Assembly (NCBI RefSeq): GCF_000482805.1
Contig: NZ_AXWT01000030.1
Location: 25,001 to 35,808 of the forward strand
Direction of reading: 5' to 3'
From: Deinococcus murrayi DSM 11303
Lineage (GTDB): Bacteria; Deinococcota; Deinococci; Deinococcales; Deinococcaceae
DNA: 10,808 nt
In this document: piece by piece, positions 1-10,465 of the stretch
Position numbering within the stretch: position 1 is the stretch's first letter
Layout: each line of letters starts with the position of its first letter
Translations under genes and position numbers: made by a program
The notes under the pieces: model-generated
Seen by the model: the letters and a program-made list of their open reading frames with translations, nothing else
Database searches by the model: none
What the model was told of the DNA's origin: nothing

Positions 1-137
1 TCGGCGCGGCCCTGAAGCTGCTCGGCCTTGACGAGGGGGGAAGGGCCAGAAGCCGCGTCCGCCGCCCCACTCAGCAGCGCTGCGCACAGGGCCGTCCTCA
101 GGGGCGAACTCAGGCGGGAGGCCGCAAGGAGACTCAC
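1..137 (-). CDS. Secreted protein, N-terminal part only (cut by window edge)
   Basis: An open frame of 45 codons starts at GTG 137 and runs off the left edge without a stop. It begins MSLLAASRLSSPL and looks like a Sec signal peptide: arginines at residues 8 and 14, a hydrophobic stretch around residues 15-26 (TALCAALLSGAA), and a probable cleavage site after ADA near residue 28. The start is supported by a -10-like TAGACT at 144-149, six bases before the GTG, matching the leaderless layout seen at other genes here. It is divergent from the ABC-F gene, with 86 bases between the two starts. The mature part visible (about 17 residues, with KAEQLQGRA) is too short to assign a family. The protein probably goes to the envelope or outside the cell; function unknown. 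Confidence 0.6.
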   Translation of the reverse strand, partial: MSLLAASRLSSPLRTALCAALLSGAADAASGPSPLVKAEQLQGRA

Positions 138-143
138 CCGGCC

Positions 144-149
144 AGTCTA
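144..149 (-). promoter_or_regulatory. -10 element (TAGACT) of the left-edge secreted protein gene, leaderless
   Basis: TAGACT on the minus strand ends six bases before the GTG at 137. That puts the expected transcription start on or next to the start codon. No convincing -35 is seen at 16-18 bases. Confidence 0.5.
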
Positions 150-210
150 GCGGGTTGCCCCCGCCGAGCACGCGGCAATCCACCACCGAGGGCCGCGCCC
201 TCTCCCTCCC

Positions 211-216
211 TATACT
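211..216 (+). promoter_or_regulatory. -10 element (TATACT) of the ABC-F gene, leaderless
   Basis: TATACT lies seven bases before GTG 224, so transcription should begin at the start codon. No good -35 hexamer is visible at 16-18 bases upstream. The hexamer argues against the longer reading frame that opens at 155. Confidence 0.6.
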
Positions 217-223
217 GCCCGGC

Positions 224-2097
<1,874 letters not shown>

Positions 2098-2101
<4 letters not shown>

Positions 2102-2757
2102 GCGAAGCCCGGCGCGTCCGCCCCGGCCAGCAGCGCCCGGACCTCTTCGTCGGTCGTCTGGGTAAAGTCGCCGTAGAACTGCCCGACCGCCATGAAATCG
2201 GGCGGAGTAAGGAGGCAAACGAGTTCGTCGGCCAGGGCAGCCAGGGCGCGGGCGGTGCCAGGCGGGGCGACGGGCACCGCCACGACGATGCGAGCGGGGC
2301 CAAGGGCACGCAGGGCCTCCAGACCGGCCCGCATCGTCGCCCCGGTCGCTACGCCGTCGTCGACCACCACGGCGGTGCGCCCGGCGAGGGGGACGGGGGG
2401 GCGGCCTCCCCGGTAGAGCTGCTCGCGCCGAGCGAGTTCGGCGCGTTCGCGGGCTTCGGCGGCGGCCAGGGCGTTCGGCGAGACCCCCGCACGGCGCAGT
2501 AGGTCCTCGTTGAGCACCCGCACACCCCCCGACGCGACCGCGCCCATCGCCACCTCCTCGTAGCCCGGCAGTCCCAGCTTGCGGACCACAAAGACGTCAA
2601 GCGGTGCCCCCAGCGCCCGCGCCACCTCCGCCCCCACCGGCACGCCCCCCCGCGGCAGGGCGAGCACCGTGCTGTTTGGCCAAAGGCCACGTTCGCGCAG
2701 CCGGGCGGCGAGCTGCTCGCCCGCGTCGCGGCGATGCTGGAAGGGAGGGGAGGGCAT
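2098..2757 (-). CDS. Phosphoribosyltransferase-fold protein (PRTase type I, predicted)
   Basis: Predicted cytoplasmic protein of 219 residues from ATG 2757. The type I phosphoribosyltransferase PRPP loop is clear: VVVDDGVATGATM at 130-142, with the two acidic residues followed by the small-residue turn. An N-terminal LPRGGVPVG segment (34-42) is typical of stand-alone predicted PRTases of the COG1926 kind. A 16-residue longer frame opens at 2805 but lacks family-like sequence. ATG 2757 has GAGG seven bases upstream (2765-2768), so it is preferred. The gene follows telA on the same strand with a 71-base gap and has no leaderless-type -10, so it is probably the second gene of a telA operon. The substrate base is not predictable from the sequence. 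Ter-associated gene clusters elsewhere include PRTases, so the neighbour may matter. Confidence 0.85.
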
Positions 2758-2764
2758 ATCCGGG

Positions 2765-2768
2765 CCTC
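2765..2768 (-). promoter_or_regulatory. Ribosome binding site (GAGG) setting the phosphoribosyltransferase start
   Basis: GAGG on the minus strand sits seven bases before ATG 2757. It favours this start over the longer frame opening at 2805 and fits an operon-internal gene. Confidence 0.45.
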
Positions 2769-2802
2769 GCCCCGATTGTGGCGCAAGGGGGCTGGCCCGC
2801 GC

Positions 2803-2821
2803 CACCCCGGTCGGTGGGGTG
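2803..2821 (-). other. Hairpin between telA and the phosphoribosyltransferase gene
   Basis: CACCCC (2803-2808) pairs with GGGGTG (2816-2821) around a seven-base loop, starting seven bases after the telA stop. No T-run follows on the minus strand, so it is not a standard intrinsic terminator. It could stabilise or partly attenuate the transcript. GC-rich chance pairing is possible. Confidence 0.25.
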
Positions 2822-2828
2822 CGGCGCT

Positions 2829-4049
<1,221 letters not shown>

Positions 4050-4120
4050 GAAGTTCAGTACGCCGCCGGGGGGGCGGGGGTTGCATCGGGCAAAAGATTG
4101 AGCCGCCAGCTTCCCGCGCC

Positions 4121-4148
4121 AACAAAAGCCCCACCCGTGGGGGTGGGG
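4121..4148 (-). terminator. Intrinsic terminator after the PrcB-domain gene
   Basis: On the minus strand CCCCACCC, a four-base loop and GGGTGGGG form a perfect 8-bp GC-rich stem (arms 4141-4148 and 4129-4136), followed by CTTTTGTT (4121-4128). It lies 23 bases past the stop of the gene ending at 4172 and separates that gene from telA. Confidence 0.75.
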
Positions 4149-4171
4149 TGGGACTGGGGGGGGAAGCGGGG

Positions 4172-5005
4172 TCAGCGGGGCTGGAGCTGGACCGGACGGC
4201 CCGCCGCATCGACGAGCTGCACGCGGGTGAAGGTGCCCGCGACGCGCACCATGGTCCAGGGGCTGGTGAGGGCCTGGGTCACGATGCTGTCTGGACCCGG
4301 TGCCCGCAGCTCGACTGTGAGGGTGAGGGTGCCGCCCTGCACGCTGGCCCCGGTCACCCGGACCCCGTAGCCCCCGGTGGGCCGCTGCCCCAGGAAGATG
4401 GCGACGGCCGTTTCTCCGGCTCTCAGGGTGGGCGCGGCGGGCGCGCCCGTCTGGTTGCCGTAGGCGACCCGGTAAAGGGCATTCAGGGCCGTCTGGGTGG
4501 TGGCGACCTGCACGCCGGGCGTGCTCACGGCGGCGTTGGTGCCGCTGGCGAGTTCGGTCACGGCCACGCGCCCAGCGGCTGCGGGCGTGCTGGGGGCCGG
4601 GGCCGGGGTCGCGGGGACGGCGGGGTCCATCGGCGTCTCGGTCACGGTGCCCACCCCGCCCCCCGCGTTGGGGGCAAAGGTCACCAGGCCCGTGGGCAGC
4701 CCCGCTTGGGTCAGCCGCTGCAGCACGGCGACCCGTTGCACGGCGGTGCCCACCGTCACCCGCAGGCGGCCCTGGCTCTGGTCGAGTTCCAGCGCGCTCA
4801 GGCCGGGCAGGCCCTCCAGGGCCGCCTGCGCCGCCCGCAGTTGCTCGGCGGTGTAGCCCGACGGGTAGGCCGGGGAGGTCGTGCGGGGCACCGCGGTGGC
4901 CGGGGCTGGGGCACTCAGCGGCGTGGCAGGAATAGAGGTCACGCTCTGGGCGACGGCGAGGGTGCCCGCGCCCAGGGCCAGGGTCAGGAGGAACGTCCGG
5001 GTCAT
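4172..5005 (-). CDS. Secreted protein with C-terminal PrcB-type domain
   Basis: Protein of 277 residues. A signal peptide is clear: MTRTFLLTLALGAGTLAVA, with probable cleavage after A19. An Ala/Pro/Thr-rich spacer (20-48) leads to a small alpha/beta-looking segment (about 50-111). A second Pro/Ala-rich linker (about 113-146) leads to the C-terminal domain, which resembles the PrcB C-terminal domain (PF14343). There, VAIFLGQRPTGGYGVRV (201-217) carries the conserved G-x-R-x-T-G-G-Y core, then a strand-turn-strand (TLTLTVELRAPGP) and the SPWTMVRV strand (248-255). PrcB was described as a partner of the surface protease dentilisin in Treponema; no protease gene adjoins this one. The start ATG 5005 may be leaderless, with a weak GAGTCT six bases upstream (5012-5017). 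The gene is divergent from gatC (57-base gap) and ends in a good terminator. Ligand and partner are unknown. Confidence 0.8.
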   Translation of the reverse strand: MTRTFLLTLALGAGTLAVAQSVTSIPATPLSAPAPATAVPRTTSPAYPSGYTAEQLRAAQAALEGLPGLSALELDQSQGRLRVTVGTAVQRVAVLQRLTQAGLPTGLVTFAPNAGGGVGTVTETPMDPAVPATPAPAPSTPAAAGRVAVTELASGTNAAVSTPGVQVATTQTALNALYRVAYGNQTGAPAAPTLRAGETAVAIFLGQRPTGGYGVRVTGASVQGGTLTLTVELRAPGPDSIVTQALTSPWTMVRVAGTFTRVQLVDAAGRPVQLQPR

Positions 5006-5049
5006 GGCCCCAGACTCGCCTCTGGGTGCTGACGGTGCATGAGCGCCCG

Positions 5050-5055
5050 TATACT
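5050..5055 (+). promoter_or_regulatory. -10 element (TATACT) of gatC, leaderless
   Basis: TATACT ends seven bases before ATG 5063. A partial -35 (CTGACG, 5029-5034, four of six matches to TTGACA) lies at a short 15-base spacing. The hexamer shows the true start is 5063, not the in-frame ATG at 5039, which lies upstream of it. Confidence 0.65.
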
Positions 5056-5062
5056 CGCGTTC

Positions 5063-5380
5063 ATGATTGGACCGGTCAGCTCAGCAGCGCCGCTCGACGC
5101 GCGGGAGGTCGAGCACCTCGCCCGCCTCGCGCGGCTGGACCTCACCCCGCAGGAGCAAGACAACCTGCGCGGCGACCTGGGCCGTATCCTGGGCTACTTC
5201 GAGCAGCTCCGGGGCGTGGACACTGCCGAAGCGGAAGAGATGCAGCGCCCCGTTTCCCTCATCAACGTTCTGCGCGAGGACGTGCCCGGCGAGGTTCTTG
5301 CCCCGGAGGTCGTCGCGGCCCTCGCTCCAGAGCGGGAGGGCGGCTTTATCCGCGTTCCGCGCACCGTAGAGCAAGACTGA
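5063..5380 (+). CDS. gatC: Aspartyl/glutamyl-tRNA amidotransferase subunit C
   Basis: Small protein of 105 residues from ATG 5063, the usual GatC length. The family pattern is present: [20 protein letters not shown] near the N-terminus (about 16-35), a helix with [20 protein letters not shown] (about 39-58), then a proline-containing loop with LREDVPG (about 71-77) and a C-terminal FIRVPRTVE tail. GatC bridges GatA and GatB in the enzyme that turns misacylated Asp-tRNA(Asn) or Glu-tRNA(Gln) into the correct amidated tRNA. gatA and gatB are not in this window. Transcription likely starts at the ATG. serS follows after 58 bases on the same strand with its own Shine-Dalgarno sequence, so the two probably share a transcript. 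Confidence 0.93.
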   Translation: MIGPVSSAAPLDAREVEHLARLARLDLTPQEQDNLRGDLGRILGYFEQLRGVDTAEAEEMQRPVSLINVLREDVPGEVLAPEVVAALAPEREGGFIRVPRTVEQD

Positions 5381-5428
5381 TGGCGGGGGGCTGTCTCTCG
5401 CCTGTTTTCCCCACTCCTGCACGTTTCT

Positions 5429-5433
5429 GGAGG
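5429..5433 (+). promoter_or_regulatory. Shine-Dalgarno (GGAGG) of serS
   Basis: GGAGG lies five bases before ATG 5439. It decides the start over the overlapping in-frame TTG at 5436 and shows that serS is translated from a leadered message. Confidence 0.75.
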
Positions 5434-5438
5434 CTTTG

Positions 5439-6731
<1,293 letters not shown>

Positions 6732-6762
6732 CGGTGTCCATGAAGGGGAGGCCCCCACCCGT

Positions 6763-6768
6763 TACCCT
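6763..6768 (+). promoter_or_regulatory. -10 element (TACCCT) of the Ig-like lipoprotein gene, leaderless
   Basis: TACCCT ends seven bases before ATG 6776. A weak -35 (ATGAAG, 6740-6745, three of six matches) sits 17 bases upstream. The match to consensus is moderate, but the spacing equals that of the stronger promoters here. Confidence 0.42.
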
Positions 6769-6775
6769 GGGCCGC

Positions 6776-7411
6776 ATGGACCTTCCGCGTGATTTGCCTG
6801 GGATGCGGGAGTGGGGACGGCGGGGCGGGGTGGCCCGCCGCCTCACGCTGCTTTTCCTCGCGCCGCTCTTGGGGGCCGCGCTGAGTAGCTGCGCCCGCAA
6901 AGCCGACACCTTCAAGCCTCGCATCGTCGTGACCAGCCCGGACGGCGGCGGGGTGGGGCGAGCACGGGAGTTCACCATCCGTGGCTACGCCCTCGATGAC
7001 CAGGGGGTGACCCGCATCACGGTGGATGGCAAGTCCATCCCCATCCAGCCGGGCAGCCGCAAAATCGCCAACTTCGCCTTCCAGACCCAGGTGCCGGGAA
7101 AGGGCGCAACCTACCTCATTGGTGCCATGGACGCGGCGGGCAACAAGAGCGTGCTGGAGGTGCCCATCCGGGTAGACGGCCAGCCCCCCGTGTTGAAGGC
7201 AACCCGCACCGAGCGCAGCGGCAACCTGATTCGGGTGACGGGCGTCGCGACCGACGACAACGGGGTCACCGAGATCCTCGTCGATGGCAAGCGCCTCAAC
7301 ATCACCGCGGGCACGCGGGTGGATTTCTACGCCGAAACCACGGGCATCTACGCTGACCTGGAGGCGGTGGACAGCGCGGGCAACCGCACCCGCCTGCGTG
7401 CTCAGCCGTAG
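6776..7411 (+). CDS. Lipoprotein with two Ig-like repeats
   Basis: Protein of 211 residues from ATG 6776. An Arg-rich start (R11, R15, R16, R21, R22) and a hydrophobic helix (LTLLFLAPLLGAA, 23-35) lead to a lipobox LSSC, so C39 would be lipidated after signal peptidase II. The rest holds two tandem repeats. Repeat 1 has GYALDDQGVTRITVDGK (70-86) and ends AMDAAGNKS (117-125). Repeat 2 has GVATDDNGVTEILVDGK (156-172) and ends AVDSAGNRT (197-205). The DD-x-GV-x-x-x-x-VDGK and D-x-AGN patterns fit bacterial Ig-like folds such as Big_7 or the glucodextranase B type. Such domains are structural or binding modules on the cell surface; the ligand is unknown. The longer in-frame start at 6734 is upstream of the -10 element and is rejected. 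The glycosylase gene begins two bases after the stop, so translation may be coupled. Confidence 0.8.
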   Translation: MDLPRDLPGMREWGRRGGVARRLTLLFLAPLLGAALSSCARKADTFKPRIVVTSPDGGGVGRAREFTIRGYALDDQGVTRITVDGKSIPIQPGSRKIANFAFQTQVPGKGATYLIGAMDAAGNKSVLEVPIRVDGQPPVLKATRTERSGNLIRVTGVATDDNGVTEILVDGKRLNITAGTRVDFYAETTGIYADLEAVDSAGNRTRLRAQP

Positions 7412-7413
7412 GC

Positions 7414-8233
7414 GTGGCCCGGCCTTCCCCCGCCCAAGAGGTGCCGCCGCCCCCGCACCTGCCCGAACTCCTGCGGCGGCTGCGTGACACCTACCTCCCC
7501 ACCCTGACCGTGCCCCGCGTCAGCCCGGAGCCGCTCGATGACCTCATCGAGACCATTCTGGCGCAGCAGAACACCGCCCCCATCGCCAGGCGGCAGTTCG
7601 CGGCTCTGCGGGCGGCCTATTCAGTCTGGGAAGCGGCCCTGGCCGACGGCCCCGATGGGATAGAAGCCACCCTGCGCGGGGCGGGGGGCGGCTTGACGCG
7701 GGTCAAGGCCGAGCACATCTGGGACCTGCTGCGCCGGCTCGAAGAGGAGCGGGGGCACCTCAGCTTGCGTGACCTGCGCTCGCTGCCGGATGCGGAGGTG
7801 CGGGCGCTTCTCGAAGCGCTGCCCGGCGTGGGCATGAAGACCGCCTCGCTGCTGCTGCTCTTTGACCTGGCCCGGCCCGCCATCCCAGTAGACACCCACA
7901 TCGGGCGGGTAGCGGCGTGGCTCGACCTCGTGCCCGCCCACTGGAACCTCCAGAAATATAGAACGCTGGTTTGACGAGGTGCTGCCGCGGGAATGGGCGG
8001 TTCGCTACGCCGCCCACGTCTCCACCATCCGCCACGGTCGTGACACCTGCCTGGCCCGCTGCCCCCGCTGCGAGGCCTGCGTGCTGCGGGGCCTCTGTCC
8101 CTCGGCGGGGCTGTTCCTGGGGGGTGACACGGATTCTGGCGGAATGAGCCGCAGGCGGAAGCTCTCCTCGTCGGGTGGCGAGGACCCGTCGCTTCGCTCA
8201 GGGGGAGGGGCGGTCTCCCTGGCCCTGGAGTGA
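7414..8233 (+). pseudogene. Endonuclease III-like DNA glycosylase, frameshifted before its iron-sulfur cluster
   Basis: HhH-GPD base-excision repair enzyme. The first frame (GTG 7414 to TGA 7974, 186 residues) has LIETILAQQNT (44-54), the helix-hairpin-helix LPGVGMKTA (136-144) with catalytic lysine K142, and VDTHIGRVA (159-167) with catalytic aspartate D160. It then ends abruptly after LQKYRTLV. In the next frame the family sequence goes on at once: IERWFDEVLPREW, then a [4Fe-4S] motif with Cys codons at 8048, 8069, 8078 and 8096, exactly C-x6-C-x2-C-x5-C. Reading resumes if one base is skipped near 7957-7960 (AAATATAGAA). Either the gene is truncated in nature, or there is a sequencing error, or less likely a programmed +1 shift. 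The shifted frame stays open to 8233, well past the usual end after the cluster, so the original stop may also be lost. The GTG start is uncertain; GTG 7441 is possible. Confidence 0.85.
8131..8220. other. Structured segment after the glycosylase Cys motif, possible dispersed repeat
   Basis: This stretch is open in the shifted glycosylase frame but does not look like protein of that family. It contains a direct repeat GGCGGAA (8138-8144 and 8154-8160) and two overlapping inverted pairs: CCTCG 8166-8170 with CGAGG 8179-8183, and CGGGT 8172-8176 with ACCCG 8184-8188. Small noncoding repeats occur in Deinococcus genomes and this could be one, but I do not recognise a specific family. Confidence 0.25.
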
Positions 8234-8275
8234 AGAAAACAGCGAGGAGGCGGCAAGCCCGTCAGCCGCCTCCTC
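8230..8275 (-). terminator. Strong intrinsic terminator of terC
   Basis: An 11-bp perfect stem, GAGGAGGCGGC (8244-8254) with GCCGCCTCCTC (8265-8275), encloses a ten-base loop. On the minus strand it is followed by GCTGTTTTCTTC. It starts 20 bases past the terC stop. There is no T-run on the plus strand, so it acts mainly for terC, though the stem could also slow transcription arriving from the glycosylase side. Confidence 0.8.
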
Positions 8276-8294
8276 CTCACTGTGCCCGTTCCGC

Positions 8295-9068
8295 TTACGC
8301 CTTGTCGGGATGCCGCGCCGAATCGTGCAGCTCGACGGGCTGGCCCCGCCGCGCCCGCAGGTTGAGCAGCTCAACCATGATGGCGAAGCCCATCGCAAAG
8401 TAGGTGTACCCCTTGGGAATCTTGAAGCCGAAGCCGTCGGCAATGAGGTTCACGCCGATGAGGAGCAAAAAGGCCAGCGCCAGCATCTTGACGGTGGGGT
8501 GCGATTGCACAAACTCGCCGATGGGCCGAGCGGCCACAAGCATAATCATGACCGTCAGCACAACCGCGCTCACCATCACGCCGAGGTCGTCGGCCATCCC
8601 GACCGCCGTAATCACCGAGTCGAGGCTAAAGACGATGTCCAGCAGCATGATTTGCCCGATAATCGCGGCAAAGCCTGCTGCGGCCACCCGCACCCCCGCG
8701 CCCGATTCGTGGCTGCCGGGGCCTTCAAGTTGTTCATGCATTTCCTTGACGGCCTTGTACAGCAAAAAGAGGCCCCCAAAAATCAGGATGAGGTCACGCC
8801 CCGAAAAGCCCCGCCCGAACACCGAGAAGAGGTCATTTTGCAGGCTATAAATCCAGGCAATAGAGAACAGCAAGCCCAGCCGCATCAGCATGGCTGCGAG
8901 CAAGCCGATGGTCCGGGCGCGTTGGCGCTGGTCGGGCGGCAGCTTGCCCGCCAGGATGCTGATGAAGATGACGTTATCGATGCCGAGAACAATCTCCAGC
9001 AGCAGCAGGGTGCCAAAAGCAAGCCAGGCTTCTGGCTGAGTAATCCAGCCAAACAGGGTTTCTAACAC
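8295..9068 (-). CDS. TerC-family integral membrane protein
   Basis: Protein of 257 residues with about seven hydrophobic segments. TerC (PF03741) hallmarks are present: LEIVLGIDNVIFISIL (24-39) with D31 and N32, and LLDIVFSLDSVITAVGM (142-158) with D144 and D150. These paired acidic motifs lie in membrane helices and are thought to bind metal. Other segments are about 58-74, 92-106, 162-181, 195-212 and 222-237. TerC relatives are linked to tellurite resistance and, in Bacillus (YceF/YkoY), to manganese export and metal loading of secreted enzymes. The start is GTG 9068, chosen because GGAG lies five bases upstream; the next residues LETLFGW are family-like. The gene ends in a strong terminator. 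It follows tetR on the same strand after 174 bases and may be co-transcribed or driven from its own promoter in that gap. Confidence 0.9.
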   Translation of the reverse strand: MLETLFGWITQPEAWLAFGTLLLLEIVLGIDNVIFISILAGKLPPDQRQRARTIGLLAAMLMRLGLLFSIAWIYSLQNDLFSVFGRGFSGRDLILIFGGLFLLYKAVKEMHEQLEGPGSHESGAGVRVAAAGFAAIIGQIMLLDIVFSLDSVITAVGMADDLGVMVSAVVLTVMIMLVAARPIGEFVQSHPTVKMLALAFLLLIGVNLIADGFGFKIPKGYTYFAMGFAIMVELLNLRARRGQPVELHDSARHPDKA

Positions 9069-9073
9069 GGAGG

Positions 9074-9077
9074 CTCC
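9074..9077 (-). promoter_or_regulatory. Shine-Dalgarno (GGAG) of terC
   Basis: GGAG on the minus strand lies five bases before GTG 9068, preceded by a run of six T. It supports this start and a leadered mRNA. The GGAG could itself pair with the adjacent CTCC just before the GTG. Confidence 0.55.
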
Positions 9078-9120
9078 AAAAAAGAGGGAGGGCAGGCGTC
9101 AGCGGGGCCGACGTCTCCCC

Positions 9121-9171
9121 AAAAGGCCGCCGGAGCGGCAAACGGGGCTGAGGGACGGAAGCACGCGGCCT
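9121..9171 (-). promoter_or_regulatory. Two mutually exclusive hairpins in the terC leader (possible attenuator)
   Basis: On the minus strand GCCGC (9135-9139) and GCGGC (9126-9130) form a 5-bp hairpin with a TCCG loop, followed by C and TTTT (9121-9124), like a small terminator. Upstream AGGCCGC (9165-9171) is perfectly complementary to GCGGCCT (9124-9130), which contains the 3' arm of that hairpin, so only one pairing can form at a time. It could be a conditional attenuator of terC or just a weak terminator of tetR. No known riboswitch was recognised. Confidence 0.35.
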
Positions 9172-9185
9172 GACCATGCCGCGCT

Positions 9186-9242
<57 letters not shown>

Positions 9243-9243
<1 letters not shown>

Positions 9244-9866
9244 TATTTTTCTGGGTTCGCGGGTGGGGTGCCCGGCCCGGCGGCCCCGTCGAGGTAGATG
9301 GTGAGCAGGCCGCGGGCGGTGCCCACCGGGTCGCTGGGGGGTGCTCCCGTCACCAGGGGGTACAGGAGCGCGAGCAGGGCGCGGGTCAGCACCGGGGGGG
9401 GCAGGTCGTCTCGCAGTTCGCCCCGTGCGGCGGCGGCCTCAATCAGCTTGCCCAGGCCCCCCATCCACACCCGGCGGTAATCGTTTTCAAAAGCGGCGCG
9501 GCGCTCTGGCGAGACGTGGCGCAACTCGCTCGCCAGTTGCAGGCCGACGCGCTGTTCGGGAGCACTCGCCAGCAGGTCACTCACCAGCGTTTCGAGCTGT
9601 GCCCGCACCCCCACCTGTGCCTGGGCGTGCGCGACCAGCCGCGCCAAGCCCGCCAGGGTGCCCTCCAGCATCGCCAAAAAGAGGGCCTCCTTATCGGCAT
9701 AGTGGTGGTAGAGCGCCGGTTTGGTCACGCCGACTGCCGCCGCTACCTCACGCATGGAAACCCCGTGGTAGCCGCTCGCCACAAAGAGCCGCGCCGCCTC
9801 GGTCAGGATGCGGGCGCGGGTGGTGTCAGGCGCGGACAGGGGGGGCTGAGAGGGCGAAACGGTCAC
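9243..9866 (-). CDS. TetR/AcrR-family transcriptional regulator
   Basis: Protein of 207 residues from GTG 9866. The N-terminal DNA-binding domain is clear: ARILTEAARLFVASGYHGVSMREVAAAVGVTKPALYHHYADKEALF (18-63), with the recognition helix around VTKPALYHHY (47-56). The C-terminal helical part (about 70-195) would bind an unknown ligand and form the dimer. A longer frame opens at 9920, but a -10 element TATCAT sits six bases before GTG 9866, so the shorter form is chosen. The gene is divergent from psiE (92-base gap) and precedes terC on its own strand. By the usual TetR logic it may repress itself and the divergent gene, and possibly terC; no clear long palindromic operator is seen. Only a 5-bp inverted pair GTCAG/CTGAC (9926-9930, 9951-9955) spans the psiE promoter. 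Confidence 0.92.
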
Positions 9867-9872
9867 GCCCGC

Positions 9873-9878
9873 ATGATA
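9873..9878 (-). promoter_or_regulatory. -10 element (TATCAT) of tetR, leaderless
   Basis: TATCAT on the minus strand ends six bases before GTG 9866. A partial -35 (GGGACG, three of six matches) lies 17 bases upstream at 9896-9901. Confidence 0.6.
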
Positions 9879-9923
9879 GCCGAGGGAAGGGCGAACGTCC
9901 CGGCGGGGGCCTCTGCGCAAGAC

Positions 9924-9952
9924 CTGTCAGAGCTAGGGCTACCGCGTACACT
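9924..9952 (+). promoter_or_regulatory. psiE promoter (CTGTCA - 17 bp - TACACT), leaderless
   Basis: The -35 CTGTCA (9924-9929) matches TTGACA at four of six positions. A 17-base spacer leads to TACACT (9947-9952), which ends six bases before ATG 9959. This is the best complete promoter in the window. A short inverted pair GTCAG/CTGAC (9926-9930, 9951-9955) flanks its spacer and could be part of a regulator site. Confidence 0.65.
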
Positions 9953-9958
9953 GACGCC

Positions 9959-10465
9959 ATGAGCCGCAAGTCGCCGGAGCATATCGGGGTGCGGGGGGGC
10001 CTTTCCAGACTCCGCCCCTTTCAAGCAGACCTCACGGCTGTCTTCCGCCTTGCCGTTCAGCTTGTCTTTAATTTGCTGATCATTATCATTCTCATCGCAC
10101 TATTTATCGGCGTAGGTCGAGTTTTTCTCAATCTCACGTTTACGCTCTCGCAGAGTACGGTGCCCAACGCCTTTAATGTGATAGTCTCCGACGTCCTAGC
10201 GCTCATGGTCGTTATTGAACTCTTTCGCTCGTTTGTGGAGTACTTCGACCATCGTCGAGTTCGCATCCATGTTTTGGTAGACGTCGCGTTGATTTTTGTG
10301 CTGCGCGAGTTGATTATTGGTCTCTACAGTGGCGAGCTGCACAAGCCATTGCTGCTGCTGGCTTATGGAGCGGTGTTCCTCGCTTTGGCGGTGACTCGCA
10401 CCTTGGTGGTGCGTTTCTCGTACGCGCCAGATGGCCGCACTTCACGGGACAACGAGACGGATTGA
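9959..10465 (+). CDS. PsiE-family (phosphate-starvation-inducible-like) membrane protein
   Basis: Inner-membrane protein of 168 residues with four predicted helices: about 32-54 (VQLVFNLLIIIILIALFIGV), 74-95 (VIVSDVLALMVVIELF), 103-123 (IHVLVDVALIFVLRELIIGL) and 131-152 (LLLLAYGAVFLALAVTRTLV). The conserved PsiE-like segment ELFRSFVEYF followed by HRRVRIHVLVDVALIFVLRE (about 87-117) is the main basis for the call (PF06146). The family was named for induction by phosphate starvation in E. coli; its function is unknown. The start at ATG 9959 is set by the promoter, six bases past the -10; the in-frame opening far upstream is a shadow. Codon use differs from the neighbours, with many ATT, TTT and CTT codons, so GC is visibly lower. 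With the IS directly downstream, this hints at transfer. It is divergent from tetR, a candidate regulator. Confidence 0.8.
   Translation: MSRKSPEHIGVRGGLSRLRPFQADLTAVFRLAVQLVFNLLIIIILIALFIGVGRVFLNLTFTLSQSTVPNAFNVIVSDVLALMVVIELFRSFVEYFDHRRVRIHVLVDVALIFVLRELIIGLYSGELHKPLLLLAYGAVFLALAVTRTLVVRFSYAPDGRTSRDNETD

Noticed and set aside
2803..2821. Intrinsic terminator after telA
   Set aside because: The hairpin is present but no T-run follows on the minus strand, so it is listed only as a hairpin.
7950..7975. Programmed +1 frameshift in the glycosylase gene
   Set aside because: No recognised +1 slippery site or stimulatory element is evident, and this enzyme family is not known for frameshifting. 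Mutation or sequencing error is simpler, though not excluded.
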